A DNA stretch of 64,000 nucleotides from Amanita rubescens. Its lineage: Eukaryota; Basidiomycota; Agaricomycetes; Agaricales; Amanitaceae. Numbering within the stretch: position 1 is the stretch's first letter; every line of letters begins with the position of its first letter. Under the pieces are notes generated by a model that did not search any database, was not told where the DNA came from, and saw only the letters and a program-made list of their open reading frames with translations. The DNA lies in assembly GCA_015039365.1 (NCBI GenBank), contig WION01000029.1:248001-312000 (forward strand), in the 5' to 3' direction. Below, in pieces: positions 1 to 11,656 of the stretch. Position numbers and translations under genes: made by a program.

Positions 1-440
1 TTAAAGCTAGAATCATACTGAGTATCAGCCCAACATCTGACCCAGTATCGGTCCGCCATCCAATGGTTTCGCTGCATTCGACATGGCGGCCAGAATCTGC
101 CAGAATGCTAAGAGTGCTTAAATCAATCCAACCGTCGGATCACGTTCGATCACGAGTGATCGGGGTGTTTTTGCTCCAGGTTCTGCTCAACATACTGTTA
201 AGTAAAGCAGTTGGATGAGCAACAATATCAGCACAGCACAGTAAGAACAGAGGGGACTCCGCCAGTGCGGACATGATGTTGATTTGATCTACTCCATGAC
301 ATCATGTGACATGTCATTAACCTGAATAACCCGGAACCGTTGGCAGTGCATTGATTTAAAACAACTAACTGCTTTTCGTATTGCTGCGCTCCTCAGCTTG
401 CTTGCTATCCGTCGATTTGCTGTAGTGATTGAATATCGCC
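1..440. other. 5' flank of NACHT-WD40 copy 1, no gene
   Basis: No convincing coding region. From about base 130 the sequence is similar, in reverse complement, to 22828-23130, so the inverted duplication includes several hundred bases of upstream sequence. Shared pieces include a 16-bp interrupted palindrome, a stretch around the hexamer-rich ATGATGTTGATTTGATC region and the segment just before the start codon. It probably contains the promoter; I see no clear TATA box. Confidence 0.5.
147..162. repeat. Interrupted palindrome CGATCAC-ga-GTGATCG
   Basis: Two 7-bp arms (CGATCAC / GTGATCG) separated by GA. The same element occurs at 23074-23089, upstream of the inverted NACHT copy, and lies near the outer end of the duplicated arms. 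It could be a transcription-factor site or a mark of the duplication boundary; the sequence alone does not decide. Confidence 0.5.
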
Positions 441-3400
441 ATGCTGCAATCCTTTACCTCGAAACTAGGCCAAAAGCCCCACAGGATCGATAAGGGAAGG
501 TTGAAGGATGCATTTATTACTGCTATCGATGCACTGCATGAGGTACTTCAGCTCGTGAAACAGCTTCCAACAAGCGTAGGACCCCCTGGGCTACATGCTG
601 GAATCACCGGGTTGTTATTCGTTCTCGACGCGATTCAAGTAGGTTATTTATGCTCGAACTAACCCTTCCTATGCCAACGGCTATATTAGCAAACGGCTCA
701 AAACGCAAATGACATCGAACAATTGGCGATACGTATACGAAAGTTATCATCGATCCTTGAAAAATTGCAACATGAAAAAACGCTCTCACCATCAATCGTC
801 GCCCGAATGGATCGACTGTCTGAGTAAGCTCGTCTCACAAGCCACTTACAGAATTGGTCTGAAAATGTCCATAGAGAGTGGAATAATGACATTGAAGAGC
901 TAAAGAAGCTTGCATCTCGCTATCTCGCAAGGCGTCTCATTCAGCGCAGCGGCGATGCAAAGGCGATAAGCGATCGCATTCAGTCGGTTACATGGTCAAT
1001 TCAGAATTTAACGGTGCGGTCCATAATGACGTGATACAATCGTACTCATTGCTACCTAATCCAGGTTGAAAGTATGCTAGCTATTGAGTTCACGCTCGAT
1101 GTAAGTTGCTTTATTTGAAACTTGATAAAATCGGCTCTCATACCCTCTTAGGAACTCGGCAGACTGTATCAAGAGGGCTTCAAATCGCTGGAACAAAAGG
1201 TTGACATTGTGAGCGAGCAGGTGGCACGTGTATCTCAGGTTCGTCAATGAATATGACTTCCGGAGCTTGTCGTTGAATTTTATATATTCTTTAGCAACTA
1301 AATGTCATGCCAGACTTGCAAGGTGACCGATAACCATTGTTGAAAAGCCAGAAATTCAACTGACATTTTAAGATGGGTGTCTTCCTCACGCGATTCTCGC
1401 TCCGTTTAATCATGTTGCTCGAGATCTTTGTTTGCACGGGACAAGGACCGATGTTCTTGCTCAAATATTTGCTTGGTTATCACCTGATTCACCAGTCTGC
1501 AACGATACCGTGGATTCTCGCATTTTCTGGATCAACGGAACTGCAGGAACGGGCAAGACGACCATTGCGCACACCGTTTCCACCACCTGCAAGGAGCGTG
1601 GCATCCCTAGGAGCCAGCTTTTTTTGTTCGCGCGACAGTGCGGACTGCAGCAATCCAAAACTTATCTTCACCACGATTGCCTATCAGCTCGGGCAGTTAT
1701 TCCCTCTATTCAAAGACGAAGTCGCTGCAGTACTCAGGTCAAATCGCGAAATAGGATTCTCAGATTTATCGTACCAGCTCAAGGAACTCGTCGTGGCGCC
1801 TCTTCGTACGATCGGGGACTCCATTACGCCCTGCGTGGTTGTCATCGATGCTCTTGACGAGTGCAAGGATGATAGTACCATATCAGTGGTCCTAGCGTCC
1901 CTCTCTATGCACGTAGCCGAACTTTCTCCTTTGAAATTCCTGATCACGAGTCGTCCTGAACGGCACATCACTCGTGGATTCACGTTGGAAAGTTTGGACC
2001 CAGCAACAAGGCGTCTTATTCTGCATGAAGTGGAGCTCGGCGTCGTGCAAACCGACATCGAGCGCTACGTTACTGCTCGTCTGAAAGAAATCAGCGAATT
2101 TTACAGTTTACCAGCATCGTGGCCGTCCACATCAGACATCCAAGCTCTGACAACGAAATCTTGCGGCCTTTTCATTTTTGCAGCGACATCAGTCCGCTTT
2201 ATCGGGGACCGTAACTACAGTAATCCTCAAAATCAGCTTACTAAACTACTGCAGAGTACAATACCAATTCTCGAAAGCTCCTCCCCCTACGTTTGCCTTG
2301 ATTCACTTTATGCGCGAGTCTTGACCAACGCGTTTCCTAACATCTCGCCTGGTCTTGCTGGACGGCTGAAGATAATTCTAGGCAGCATTATATTCCTCCA
2401 AAATGCGCTGTCACCATGCGACCTCGAGCGGTTGCTGAATGTAAATAAAGATCGCAACAACTCACCTCCGAGCAGCGTCCGTTGTACTTTGGTGCACCTC
2501 CATTCTGTTGTTATTGTACCGGAAGATGACGAGCGTGTGATACGCGTGCTGCACCCATCGTTCCTCGACTTTTTCACCAACCGCGATCGCTGCCGGAATC
2601 CAAGGCTTGTAGTGGACGCTGGCGCACAACACGCGTTACTTGCACATGCGTGCCTCCGTGCCATCAACTTCGAGCTCAAACGAAATCCTTGCCGAATCGA
2701 GAGCCCAACGATCCATAATAGCGAAGTTGCTGACCTTCCTACGCGTATTAAGGAGCATATTCCCGCCCATGTTCAATATGCGTGCCGACACTGGGCGTCA
2801 CATCTGACAAGTACGATGCTCTCTGGCAGCCTCCTTAAACAGCTAGAGCAGCTATGTACGGTAAATTTACTGCACTTGGTGGAATCCTGCAGCCTATTGG
2901 GCGATCTCCGAAATCTGTTGATATCTTTAGATGTTGCCCAGCGCATACTTACAGTACGTGGTATTGGCTTAACCTAGTATGACTGCTGATTGATATTCAC
3001 TTTTCAGACGAATATCAGCAAGGATATTAGGGATATAATAACATTACTGAATGATTGCGAACATTTTGTTCGTGAATTCTTCGCGGTCCTGAGCAGCTCT
3101 TCCCAGCAGGTATATCACTCGGCACTGATGTTTACACCAAGCGAAACATTATTTTGGGAGAAGTATGGTAATAAACTGCCTCGGATTGGGATGCAGAATG
3201 GATGTCAGAAGAAGTGGAATTTATTTGTGCGAACAATGGAGGGTCATTCCAGTACTGTTACATCGGTTGCATTCTCCCCAGATGGCACACGTACCGTGTC
3301 GGGATCCCATGATAAGACACTTCGATTGTGGGATACAGTCAGTGGTGCTCATCTCAATACCCTCGAAGGGCATTCCGATTGGGTTAAGTCTGTCGCATTC

Positions 3401-4433
3401 TCCCCGGATGGCACACGTATTGTGTCGGGATCCAATGATGGGACAATTCAACTGTGGGATGGAGTCAGTGGTGCTCATCTCAACACCCTCAAAGGGCATT
3501 CCCGTGGTGTTGAGTCAGTTGCATTCTCCCCAGATGGTGCACGCATCGTGTCGGGATCCAATGATGAGACACTTCGACTGTGGGATGCAGTCAGTGGTGC
3601 CCATCTCAACACCCTCAAAGAGCCAAATTCCTATTGTGGGGTTCGGTCCGTCGCATTCTCCCCAAATGGTACACATCTTGTGTTGGGATCCAGTGCTAGG
3701 ACACTTCGACTGTGGGATGCAATCAGTGGTGCTCATTTCAACACCCTCGAAGGGCATTCCAGTTGGGTTCAGTCTGCTGCATTCTCCCCAGATGGTACAT
3801 GCATTGTGTCAGGATCTGATGATAAGACACTTCGATTGTGGGATGCAGTAAGTGGTGCTCATCTCAACACCCTCAAAGGGCATTCCGATAGGGTTCAGTC
3901 TGTCGCATTCTCCCCAGATGGCACACATATTGTGTCGGGATCCACTGATAGGACACTTCAACTGTGGGATGCAGTCAGCGGTGCTCATCTCAACGCCCTC
4001 AAAGGGCATTCCCGTGATGTTCAATCAGTCGCATTCTCCCCAGATGGCACACGTATTGTGTCAGGATCATACGACTATACACTTCGACTGTGGGATGTAG
4101 TCAGCAGTGCTCATGTAGGAACTCTTGATAACTACGGTACTAGCGTCACATTTGCGGATTTCGATTCTGTACTGGGCGTGCTTTCCGGCAAGTTACCATT
4201 ATTTCAATGTTTGCCTCTATACTCATGTAATGACTTTACATTTCATAGATCGGCGAGATGCGTTTCATTACATCATGGAGTCGGATGGCTGGATTTATCT
4301 TGTCAGCCCTCACCAACGGCTATGTTGGATTCCTGTCGAATGCCGAGGAGTGTTGGTGTCAGATGGCAAACGAGGTGTTTTGAGTACTGAAGATGGACGG
4401 GTAGTCATTCTTGATTTTTCCAGCGTACTTTGA
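441..4433 (+). CDS. NACHT-WD40 (NLR-like, HET-E/D type) protein, copy 1; one frameshift
   Basis: Predicted STAND NTPase of the fungal NLR-like class, whose characterised members act in non-self recognition. I read nine exons: 441-638, 690-823, 875-1013, 1065-1100, 1152-1238, 1295-1322, 1373-2953, 3008-4187 and 4249-4433. An N-terminal helical/coiled-coil region is followed by a NACHT with Walker A GTAGTGKTT, a Walker B-like VVVIDALDEC and an LITSRPE sensor motif, then seven near-identical WD40 repeats and a short tail. The last intron uses a GC donor (4188-4189). The frame breaks at about 1607, where CCC stands where copy 2 has CC. Exon lengths sum to 3568, and removing one base gives 3567 (1188 aa), so a single insertion explains everything. 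It may be an assembly error. The ligand and the output are unknown. The N-terminal domain matches no effector that I recognise. Confidence 0.85.
3237..4130 (+). repeat. Seven tandem WD40 units, ~126 bp each
   Basis: The units share the frame GHSxxVxSVAFSPDGTxIVSG followed by SxDxTLRLWDAVSGAHLNTL, 42 residues each. They are nearly identical in DNA; variation is concentrated just before the V of GHSxxV and in the SxDx loop. One unit (about 3628-3750) is more divergent. Such high internal identity with variable codons at repeated positions is characteristic of HET-D/E-like recognition repeats that undergo concerted evolution. The antisense strand is also open over long stretches, which is a by-product of the repeat. 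Confidence 0.9.
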
Positions 4434-4744
4434 CACCTTTGAACTGATCTAATGTATTCCGACTGTACGCCGACACGAAGCGCAGGCCTCCCGAATCGTA
4501 ACGCCGGATCCAAATATGTCGCAACACTCCTCCTACGCGACACGTTGCGCAGGTCGGAGACCGCTGTTCTGAGCTCGTACCCTTGGCGTAGGCACAGAGC
4601 ATGTCATCTGGGCTGGTGGAGTCCGTAGCCGGGGCAGCGGTGAAGGGAGAACTTCGCCTGGTCTAAATATGCGACCAACCTCAGCCAAATGACCTCTCCC
4701 TCGGGCCACCTGTCCCCATCGCCGCTTCCCCAAGCACGACCGCT
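4434..4744. other. 3' flank of NACHT copy 1 with dispersed repeat
   Basis: The first ~90 bp (to about 4522) still resemble the flank of copy 2 (18105-18187), including GGATCCAAATATGTC. After that the homology ends. The segment holds one copy of the ~80-bp dispersed repeat. No gene seen. Confidence 0.4.
4572..4651 (+). repeat. ~80-bp dispersed repeat, copy A
   Basis: Core GAGCATGTCATCTGGGCTGG followed by a TCxGxAGCCxxGGGCAGCGGTGAAGGGAGA-like end. Related copies are at 15568-15640 and 17991-18075. On the minus strand the best copy reads as an open peptide (…PLPSPLPSAADATSPDDM…), so it may derive from a coding sequence. Confidence 0.6.
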
Positions 4745-4935
4745 TCTCTCAAGAATGCCGATCATCTCAAATCTCTGGGAGCAGCCCACGTTATCAATCG
4801 TCATCTATCCACCAAGGTCCAAACCCTTACCGCCGAAGTAACCAAGATCTTGATTGGGCGGCCATTATGTCATGGATCCTCGCAAATGCAGAGGCAGGTC
4901 AGATGGCTTATGATCTTCTGCTGGTTAACTCCTGT
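4745..4935 (+). pseudogene. Relic of a zinc-type (MDR) dehydrogenase
   Basis: One frame gives KNADHLKSLGAAHVINRHLS and continues to a piece matching AISEPDTQQMAYDLL of the dehydrogenase at 57300-58579 (there ALKSIGATHVIDRSLR). The second piece lies in another frame (…AEAGQMAYDLLLV…). Only the middle of the Rossmann domain is left, with no start, no nucleotide-binding glycine motif and no exon structure. It is a decayed fragment, probably carried here by a duplication that also produced the tandem pair at 55.7-58.6 kb. Confidence 0.65.
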
Positions 4936-5230
4936 CGGTCGGAAGTGACTTGATCCAGAATAAGGTCGAAGGAAAGAATAGATTCAACGTTTATGGGCGG
5001 GCTAGTTAGCGGGTATTCTAAAAGCCTTGGCTGGGGCAAACTCGACGCTCGTTGGACGACAAATGAAATCCCGTTAGCACATGAGCTTTGAATCCATAGA
5101 TTTCACCAGCTTGTCGAGTCATCGAGCAACGAATAGAACATTGCATTTTTTATTCGTTTTACAGCGAGTCAGTGCCTCAGCTACCGGATGAACTTTCCTC
5201 CTGTATATACCTGTCATACGCGTTATCGAT
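4936..5230. other. Intergenic, nothing recognised
   Basis: No supported ORF, repeat or RNA. Confidence 0.4.
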
Positions 5231-5779
5231 CTAGCCGCTGACGCCATGATGGCCACAGCATCGGATCTCAAAAATTTGTGCAGTCGATGAAAATTGTAGG
5301 TCCATTGCGTGCCTGATAGACTTCTTTGCAAGGGTCGATTGAATGGCAAAGGTCATCTTTGGTTGCAAAGGCATGTTTTCCAATTGATCTCGAATCTCCG
5401 ATGACCTGAAATGACTCGAATCCCCCATGTCGTGAGAAGATGCGGTGACTTGGCGGCTCTTGGCTCTACTGCGCACATCATGACCTGGTTGTTGCCAATT
5501 GATAAGGAGCGTGGATAAAGTACGCCCGGTGGCCGTCGTTGAATACATGTTGACCGGTGACCGGGCAAGATAAGAGACCGGTGCTGGTCGAACCGGCTTT
5601 TGAAGCTGGATAAGGTATTGCACAGCCCCGGTGCGAAAGTAGGGTGCCGAAACGCGTCTGAAAATATGCCACTCACTGCTGTTTGACATCGGCAGAAGCC
5701 GCAGCCCGGCCGAACGCGTCAGTGTCCGGAAAAGGAAATATCGACTGAGCCCATTAAATTGTCTTAGCCTGGCACTCAT
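5231..5779 (-). CDS. Hypothetical ORF, 182 aa, doubtful
   Basis: A single open frame of 182 codons divergent from the Zn2Cys6 gene, with only ~58 bp between the two start codons. The N-terminus is rich in Arg, Ser, Leu and Phe (MSARLRQFNGLSRYFLFRTL), resembling a mitochondrial presequence, but I recognise no domain. The short shared promoter and absence of introns make it uncertain. It may be a chance ORF in the 5' region of the transcription factor. Confidence 0.2.
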   Translation of the reverse strand: MSARLRQFNGLSRYFLFRTLTRSAGLRLLPMSNSSEWHIFRRVSAPYFRTGAVQYLIQLQKPVRPAPVSYLARSPVNMYSTTATGRTLSTLLINWQQPGHDVRSRAKSRQVTASSHDMGDSSHFRSSEIRDQLENMPLQPKMTFAIQSTLAKKSIRHAMDLQFSSTAQIFEIRCCGHHGVSG

Positions 5780-5837
5780 TCATTCACAAGGCTACGCAAT
5801 TCAGTGCCCGTCCGTCAGCGCTTCAGCTGTGAACGTT

Positions 5838-8800
5838 ATGTCGTCAAACGAAGAAGATAACAATGACTTGGATTTCGGCTCCAGCGCCCTTGCGCAGGGA
5901 TCGAAAAAGCGGCGCGTACAACGGGCTTGCGACATTTGCAGGAGGAAGAAGAGTGTGTGATTCATTCAACGTTCGAATTTATAGCTAACCCTTCGGTGCT
6001 TCGGGCACATTGCGAAGTTCGATGTGAGTCAGCGCGCCGCCGGTCGCAAATCCCGCTTACGTTGACATCAATAGGCGATGGCGGACAACAACCCAATAAT
6101 CATTGTTCCAATTGCGCCACATATACTTTACCTTGTACTTATGTAGAAGCAGCAAAGGTAGATTTGAATCTCACTTGTCCTCGCTCGCGTGCTGAATTCT
6201 GCGCAGAAGAGGGGTCCTCCAAAAGGGTTTGTGTTACTCGCTTCACTCGCTCTATTCGCTTCGACATTAACAATCGGTATTAGATACGTCGAATCCCTGG
6301 AAATTAGAGTTCAGAAACTTGAAAATCTATTGCGAAAAGTCAGTAGGCGCATTGTTTGATTATTCGGCAACTTTACCAATGCACCCTAGATCTGCCCAGA
6401 CAAGGGAATTCTGAGGGAACTGAATGCTTCATTGGATTCATCTGAATCTTTCCAGAATCCAAGTTCATTAGTAGGGTCGCAGTCCAGCGTTGTTCCAAAT
6501 TCATTCAACTATCGAGAGATTACCACGAGTGCCCTCCGAAAGGTAGACGTGGTCACAAAGGAGGAGCCGGAGGACGACAGCGCGCACCTCATTCTTGCCG
6601 ACAACCTTAGACGTTTAACCATTGACCCTCATGAATATCGGTTCTTCGGAAAGAGTAGCGGTGCCATGCTGATTCAGACTGCAATGGAGCTCAAACACGA
6701 ATATACCGGCAATGATTCAGATGAGGGTAAGAAACCAGTGCTTAAAAGCAAACGTCCAGAATATTGGGCCATTAAACCAGTAAGTCTATCATGATTGAAG
6801 TCTCGAACTTTAAATAACGTGACGAATAGTGGGAGCAATCTACCGCCGTTGCTCAGCTACCGGAATATTCGTTCCCTCCGGATGATCTTGTCCCGTCTCT
6901 TATTGATCTATACTTCCAAAATCTTAATCTATTCTTTCCGTTACTTCACCGACCCACTTTCGAGCGCTGCGTTGGGGAAGGCTTACACCATAGCGATTTC
7001 GTATTTGGAGCTGTCTTACTTCTTGTGTGCGCCGTTGGCTCTCGACATTCGGATGACCCTCGTGTATTACTCGATGAAGATGACGGTCGTCACAGCTCTG
7101 GTTGGAAGTGGTTCGAGCAGGTACAGCTGGTTAGGAAATCGCTTTTGGAGCCTCCCGGCTTGCATGATTTACAGCTGCATTGTGTGAGTTTCGTGGGCAA
7201 TTCTCTCTACCAATTGCAATTCTGATCTTATTCGGTTCAGCTTTCGGTCCAGTATCTACAAGGCACTTCTGCTCCTCACACGTGCTGGACCATGGTTGGG
7301 ATCGGTATACGTCTTGCTCAAGATGTGGGAGTGCATAGGAAGAAAGCGCAGGTAGGGGAGTGGACCATCGAGGACGAGCTTCGGAAGAGAGCATTCTGGT
7401 ACGCACTGTTATTCGTTCATCAGCCAGTCTAAACTCCCACGACCTCAGGGTGCTTGTTTGTATGGACAGGGTCCTGAGCTGTGGTCTCGGAAGGCCGTGC
7501 GCGATCCAAGATGAAGAGTGAGCGGTGCTTTCAACCAAACTCCCCACGAATACTTATCCGTTCGACAGCTTCGACGTTGATTATCCACTTGAAGTCGATG
7601 ATGAGTACTGGGAGCATCCGGATCCGAAGCAGAGGTTCAAACAACCCCCTGGAAAGCCATCCCTCGTCACATCATTTAATTTATTTGTCAAGCTGAATCA
7701 ACTACTTGCATTCACACTGAGGACAATCGTGAGCGCACAGTATTTTAAGATAATGTCACCGGGCTGAGTCTCTCTAGTATTCAATCAACAAATCCAAAGT
7801 TCTTCTCGGATTTGTAGGAGAGCAATGGGAACAGCATATTGTTTCCGAGCTGGACTCTGCGTTGAATAGATGGGTGGATTCGGTGCCGGATTCTCGTAAG
7901 CCCTCTCTCTTTTCGTGAAACATTCGAGTTTCTCATGATAGTAGTGCGCTGGGACCCTAAGCGAGAGGATTCGCTCTTATTCCAGCAATCAGTTCTCCTA
8001 TATGCAACCTATTATCACCTACAGATCCTGATACATAGACCGTTCATACCTTCTCCCCGAAAACCGTCGCCTTTATCGTTCCCATCCCTCGCGATATGCA
8101 CGAACGCAGCGCGATCATGCAGTCACGTAGTAGAAGTGATGAGGAAGCGAGACCTTGGTCCTGCACCATGGGTAATGGTTCGTATCTTTACCTTTTCCAA
8201 CAGCACCTCTTTTGACTGGTTATATAGATGGCTGTATTCACGTCCTGGCATCGTACTACTCCTGAACATCTGGGGCGGGAAGCGATCCGGTCTATCTACA
8301 GATACACAAAAGGAGATGTCCGAAGTACACAAGTGCATGGCGATTCTGCGGTTGTCTGAAGAACGGTAAGCAACTGGTTTATAGCGTAACGACTGAGGTC
8401 TGATTCTCTACAAGCTACTACTCAGCCGGCCGGTTATGGTAAGATATCATTCCATTCTCTTATCTTCTGCAACCTGATGTCGCCAGGGACATATTATACG
8501 AGCTGGCTACCGTTGGCGAACTGCCGCTCCCACAGGGAAGTCCACCATTTTCAAACAAGCGTGAACGAGACGAAGATACATCCTTGGAAACCACCCCTTC
8601 TCCATCAGGTCTAGGCGATATGTTTGACGGACCGCGGCCTATTATTGGATCCAAGCGAGTTTCTCGTGTATCGTCCCAACAATATGAAGGTGGTGGTGGT
8701 GGTGTCCCACAACGCCATTTGCCCGTATATAGCGCCGAGCTTGGTCGATTACCTCTCCATGGCCAAGGCAAGTTTGTAAACGGCCAGGGCTTTACCAATC

Positions 8801-9314
8801 CTTCTATGGGAAGTCAGCAGACGATGGTAAATCAACCAGGCTACTGGCCAATGCAGGCGGCAGGTCAAATGCCTCAACAAGCAGTTCATTGAGCCGCAGC
8901 TGGATCAAGGTCTTCCAGCGAATGGGCCTTGGTGGTACTTCGAGCTTGGCTTACAACTTATTGCAGCCGCGGCAGACCATGATGGGTGTTCCACCGATAT
9001 CATCTAGTATGGCTCCTAGTCAGGCCGTGCCCCCTACCAGCGTGGGAATGGACCCATTGCTGGGCGGTGCAGGTTACGTGGGTAGAAGAACGTCTGTACC
9101 AGGGATGCAGACCGCCAGTGCAGGAGCACCTCCGATTGATTTCGACGCGTTGTCAATGTGGTCAAATGCTCCGACAGGTTTCGAGTGAGTCTCCTTGTCC
9201 GTGTACCTTTTTCTCAGCCACTGATTGTTAACGCATAGACTGGATGATTGGGGCACGTATCTGAGCAACTTTAGCGAGTTAACGCATGGGATCGCACAAA
9301 GCGGGACCCGATAG
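5838..9314 (+). CDS. Zn2Cys6 fungal-specific transcription factor
   Basis: Nuclear DNA-binding regulator. Exon 1 (5838-5952) carries a basic stretch and CDICRRKK. A 6-nt exon (6018-6023) and the next exon from 6075 complete the cluster as C-x2-C-x6-C-x9-C-x2-C-x6-C (…KKIRCDGGQQPNNHCSNCA…). A linker KRGPPKGYVESLE and a coiled coil follow. The fungal_trans domain includes NLFFPLLHRPTFE, the CWTMVGIGIRLAQDVGVHRK helix, GIVLLLNIWGGKR and SAGRLWDILYELATVGELP. The C-terminus is Ser/Pro/Gly/Met-rich and ends …MWSNAPTGFELDDWGTYLSNF…. At least ten introns of ~50-65 nt. The frame changes at about 8246 (one extra base within TTCACGTCCTGGC) and again near 8893. The first has no possible intron and looks like an indel; the second is unresolved. 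Target genes are unknown. Confidence 0.85.
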
Positions 9315-9540
9315 ACAAAACTTCCGTTCCCAGAGCCTCTACTCTTCACGTTTTTCAGTGTAGATTCATGTAATATTGGATGGATTATTTAAGCTAGTGT
9401 ACTTGTAACTGTTCTGTACATAATCAAGACATGGCATATCTCATGAGAAAATCCGGATCCACGGCAATGGTAACGGTAACGACAGAGTGTCAATGGAGTG
9501 AGACTTGCAACGGTGGACAACTATGTACATTTTCTCTATG

Positions 9541-10622
9541 TTACGCGGCCTCACTGAATAGGTTAGTGTCATACAAATTCGTGAATGGGAAGACAGACGG
9601 TGGACATACTCGATTTGCTTCTGCCGTAATATTAGCTCAAGGTCGTCTCGATACTGCTTGATTTCGTCATTGTGCCTATCCCCAATTTCGTGCCCATGGT
9701 CAATCTGGAAGGCTTCGCATTTGCGTACGAATTGGTTGAGATCATGAGCTTGAATCGTCGACGTTTCCGGTTCCCCTCCAGCTCGCACTTTCGTCAGGAA
9801 CGCGCCCGCTAGCGTGGTTAATATGCCTTGAAACTGATTGTTAGATTGCCGAAAACGGTAACGCGGCATGGGAACCGTTCTCACCAAGCACCGTTGTTGC
9901 AATTCCCAGCTGCATCCAGTTTTAAGTCAGCGTTTTCTGTATATCCGTCGACCCTTGTGACGTACTTGCTTCCCGTCCAAGCGCATAGCCGCCAAACCAG
10001 TCGTCAGTGCACCCAAGAATACTTGAACACCGGAGGCGACGTTGATACTCCATTTCGCGCCATTGGCCCTTAAATTGAACTTCTCTCTTTCCGATCGAGC
10101 GTGCTTCAGTGTTGCCTCTAAACGTTGCGAGACAGTCTATTCAGCAGTTGAGTCATCCCGAGTCATTATAGTTCTCTTTTGAAAAAGTAAACTTGCCTGT
10201 TGTTCCACGGGAACTAGATAATCAATCGTTGATCGGCGTGCAGCACTTTGCCCGGTGTACACGCCGCTCACCGGCTTTCGCATTGTTGCATACCTGCTAA
10301 CACGCGCGTCGGATGGCACTTCCACCGGGTCTCCTCTATATGTGCTGGAAGCTGGTACGGCCTCGATTTCAGGCTTTTCTGCGTGACCGAAAGTTAGGTT
10401 CAGCGCGTGATGCGCCGTGGGCGCGGGGACCTGCACCGGTCGCGATGGCCCTAAGTATAGTGGTTGTTGATACGGACCTTGCCCCGCTTCCTCTGGCAAA
10501 GGTGCAGATTGTGGAGCTCCTTGTGACATAGGTGCAGGTTGTTCGCTTGAAGGGCCGGCCTCGTGGTGTTCGCGTTCTTCACTCGTTTCAACGGGATCGC
10601 CAGTGGTTGGTCGAGAATCCAT
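9541..10622 (-). CDS. SLATT_fungal two-TM protein, 283 aa
   Basis: Five exons read cleanly: 10197-10622, 9966-10136, 9885-9909 (25 nt), 9610-9826 and 9541-9553, summing to 852 nt with no frame error. The N-terminal ~140 residues are Pro/Ala/Gln-rich and probably disordered. The conserved part begins with RLEATLKHARSEREKFNLRA, then two hydrophobic segments (VASGVQVFLGALTTGLAAM and TTVLGILTTLAGAFLTKVRA), then AGGEPETSTIQAHDLNQFVR and KCEAFQIDHGHEIGD. This pattern matches the fungal SLATT family (SMODS and SLOG-associating two-TM effector domain), from memory. Prokaryotic SLATT proteins are membrane effectors of conflict systems; the fungal role is unknown. The first intron uses a GC donor (CAG|GCAAGT). 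It lies between two inverted NLR-like genes. Confidence 0.8.
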
Positions 10623-11656
10623 TGCCGACTTTCACGTGTGTTGTGCAAAGGAGTGAGGGGGGACAAAACCTGTAGAGACTATGAAGCCGGCGGGTTGTAG
10701 AAGGTAGTAGGAGGTCCAAACCGAATGAAAGACATCATGGCTTTTGAAGCCGTTTCACGCACAATGATTTGCATCAAATTAAATTGCTTGACAGGAACCA
10801 TAGGGTACCGTGGGAGGGTCAAACGCAACAATACCAAATATGGTCAAGCTTGCGGCCATAACTTGTTCGGTTCATCCAACTGAATACAAAACGTAAACGT
10901 GTAAACACTCCAACGCAGGCTAGCATGCATGTGGAAGAGCGCCATCGGCAGCGGAAGATGCAGGAGGTTCTCCGACAAAGGAAACAAGACGATCCTTTTT
11001 ATCAAAGGAGAAAATGCAGGGAATCGCCATACGAGGTCGATAAGGGATTGCAGCATGAACGTGATCAGTCTCAGAACGTCGTCAAAGGCTACCCCCCAGC
11101 ATTTGACCGCGGTTGGATCAGCTAGTACCTATGACGTTCTTTATCATGCAGGGGGTATTGTTTCGACAAAGTCCCTATATTCGTGATTCACGTAGAACAT
11201 TACCTTACTCATACAATACACAATCTTTACTAGAACGCTCCGCCTGTCATGTACTTCCTATCCGAAGCGCTGTTACTGTCGCTATCCACCTCGTCGTATT
11301 TTGGGTTAGCTTCTAGCACGTTGTTGTTTGAGGTTCCATGGCCCGGGATAGGGATAGGGAGAATTTGAGGACGTAGGGGAGGGAAGTGGGTGGGAGGTAG
11401 GGAGTAGGACGCGGTGGGATGTGATGGGGAGGGAGAAGACTCCTCTATTATTGCCGCTCATCCCTAGATCCTGACGTCGGCCACATATCATTAGAATGAA
11501 GTAAAACTGCTCGTAGAGCTTTCATTATTATGTCCCAAGTATGCCTTCTACATCGTTTATATAGCTATGTATGTATGTATGTATAGTGGGGAGGGGGTAT
11601 ATAGATGCCATGATCATTATGTAGGAAATGCTACTCTAAAGTACACGGGCCGGTAT
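10623..11656. other. Intergenic between SLATT and PAL genes
   Basis: Shared upstream region of the SLATT gene and downstream region of PAL. A 66-codon plus-strand ORF (10925-11125), highly charged, is not supported by anything else. A short (TATG)n run occurs near 11566-11585. No RNA gene or repeat family seen. Confidence 0.4.

Noticed and set aside
824..851. A 28-nt intron (26 nt in copy 2) in NACHT exon 2, GTAAGC…TTACAG
   Set aside because: Splicing there leads to a stop (…LSELV*) in both copies. Using the later acceptor CATAG at 874 gives a normal 51-nt intron and continues as EEWNNDIEELKKLASR, so no ultra-short intron is needed.
1373..1600. Alternative N-terminus MGVFLTRFSLRLIMLLEIFV for NACHT copy 1
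   Set aside because: It is the wrong frame. The correct frame reads GCLPHAILAPFNHVARDLCL and leads into the P-loop; the long ORF appears only because of the downstream frameshift.
3165..4100. Additional long plus- and minus-strand ORFs across the WD40 region
   Set aside because: They are shadow frames created by the 126-bp periodicity; their peptides (for example LISTPSKGIPVGFS repeats) match no protein and follow the repeat exactly. The same holds at 18488-20118.
10925..11125. 66-codon charged ORF MHVEERHRQRKMQEVLRQRK
   Set aside because: Short, no homologue known to me, no promoter or splice evidence.
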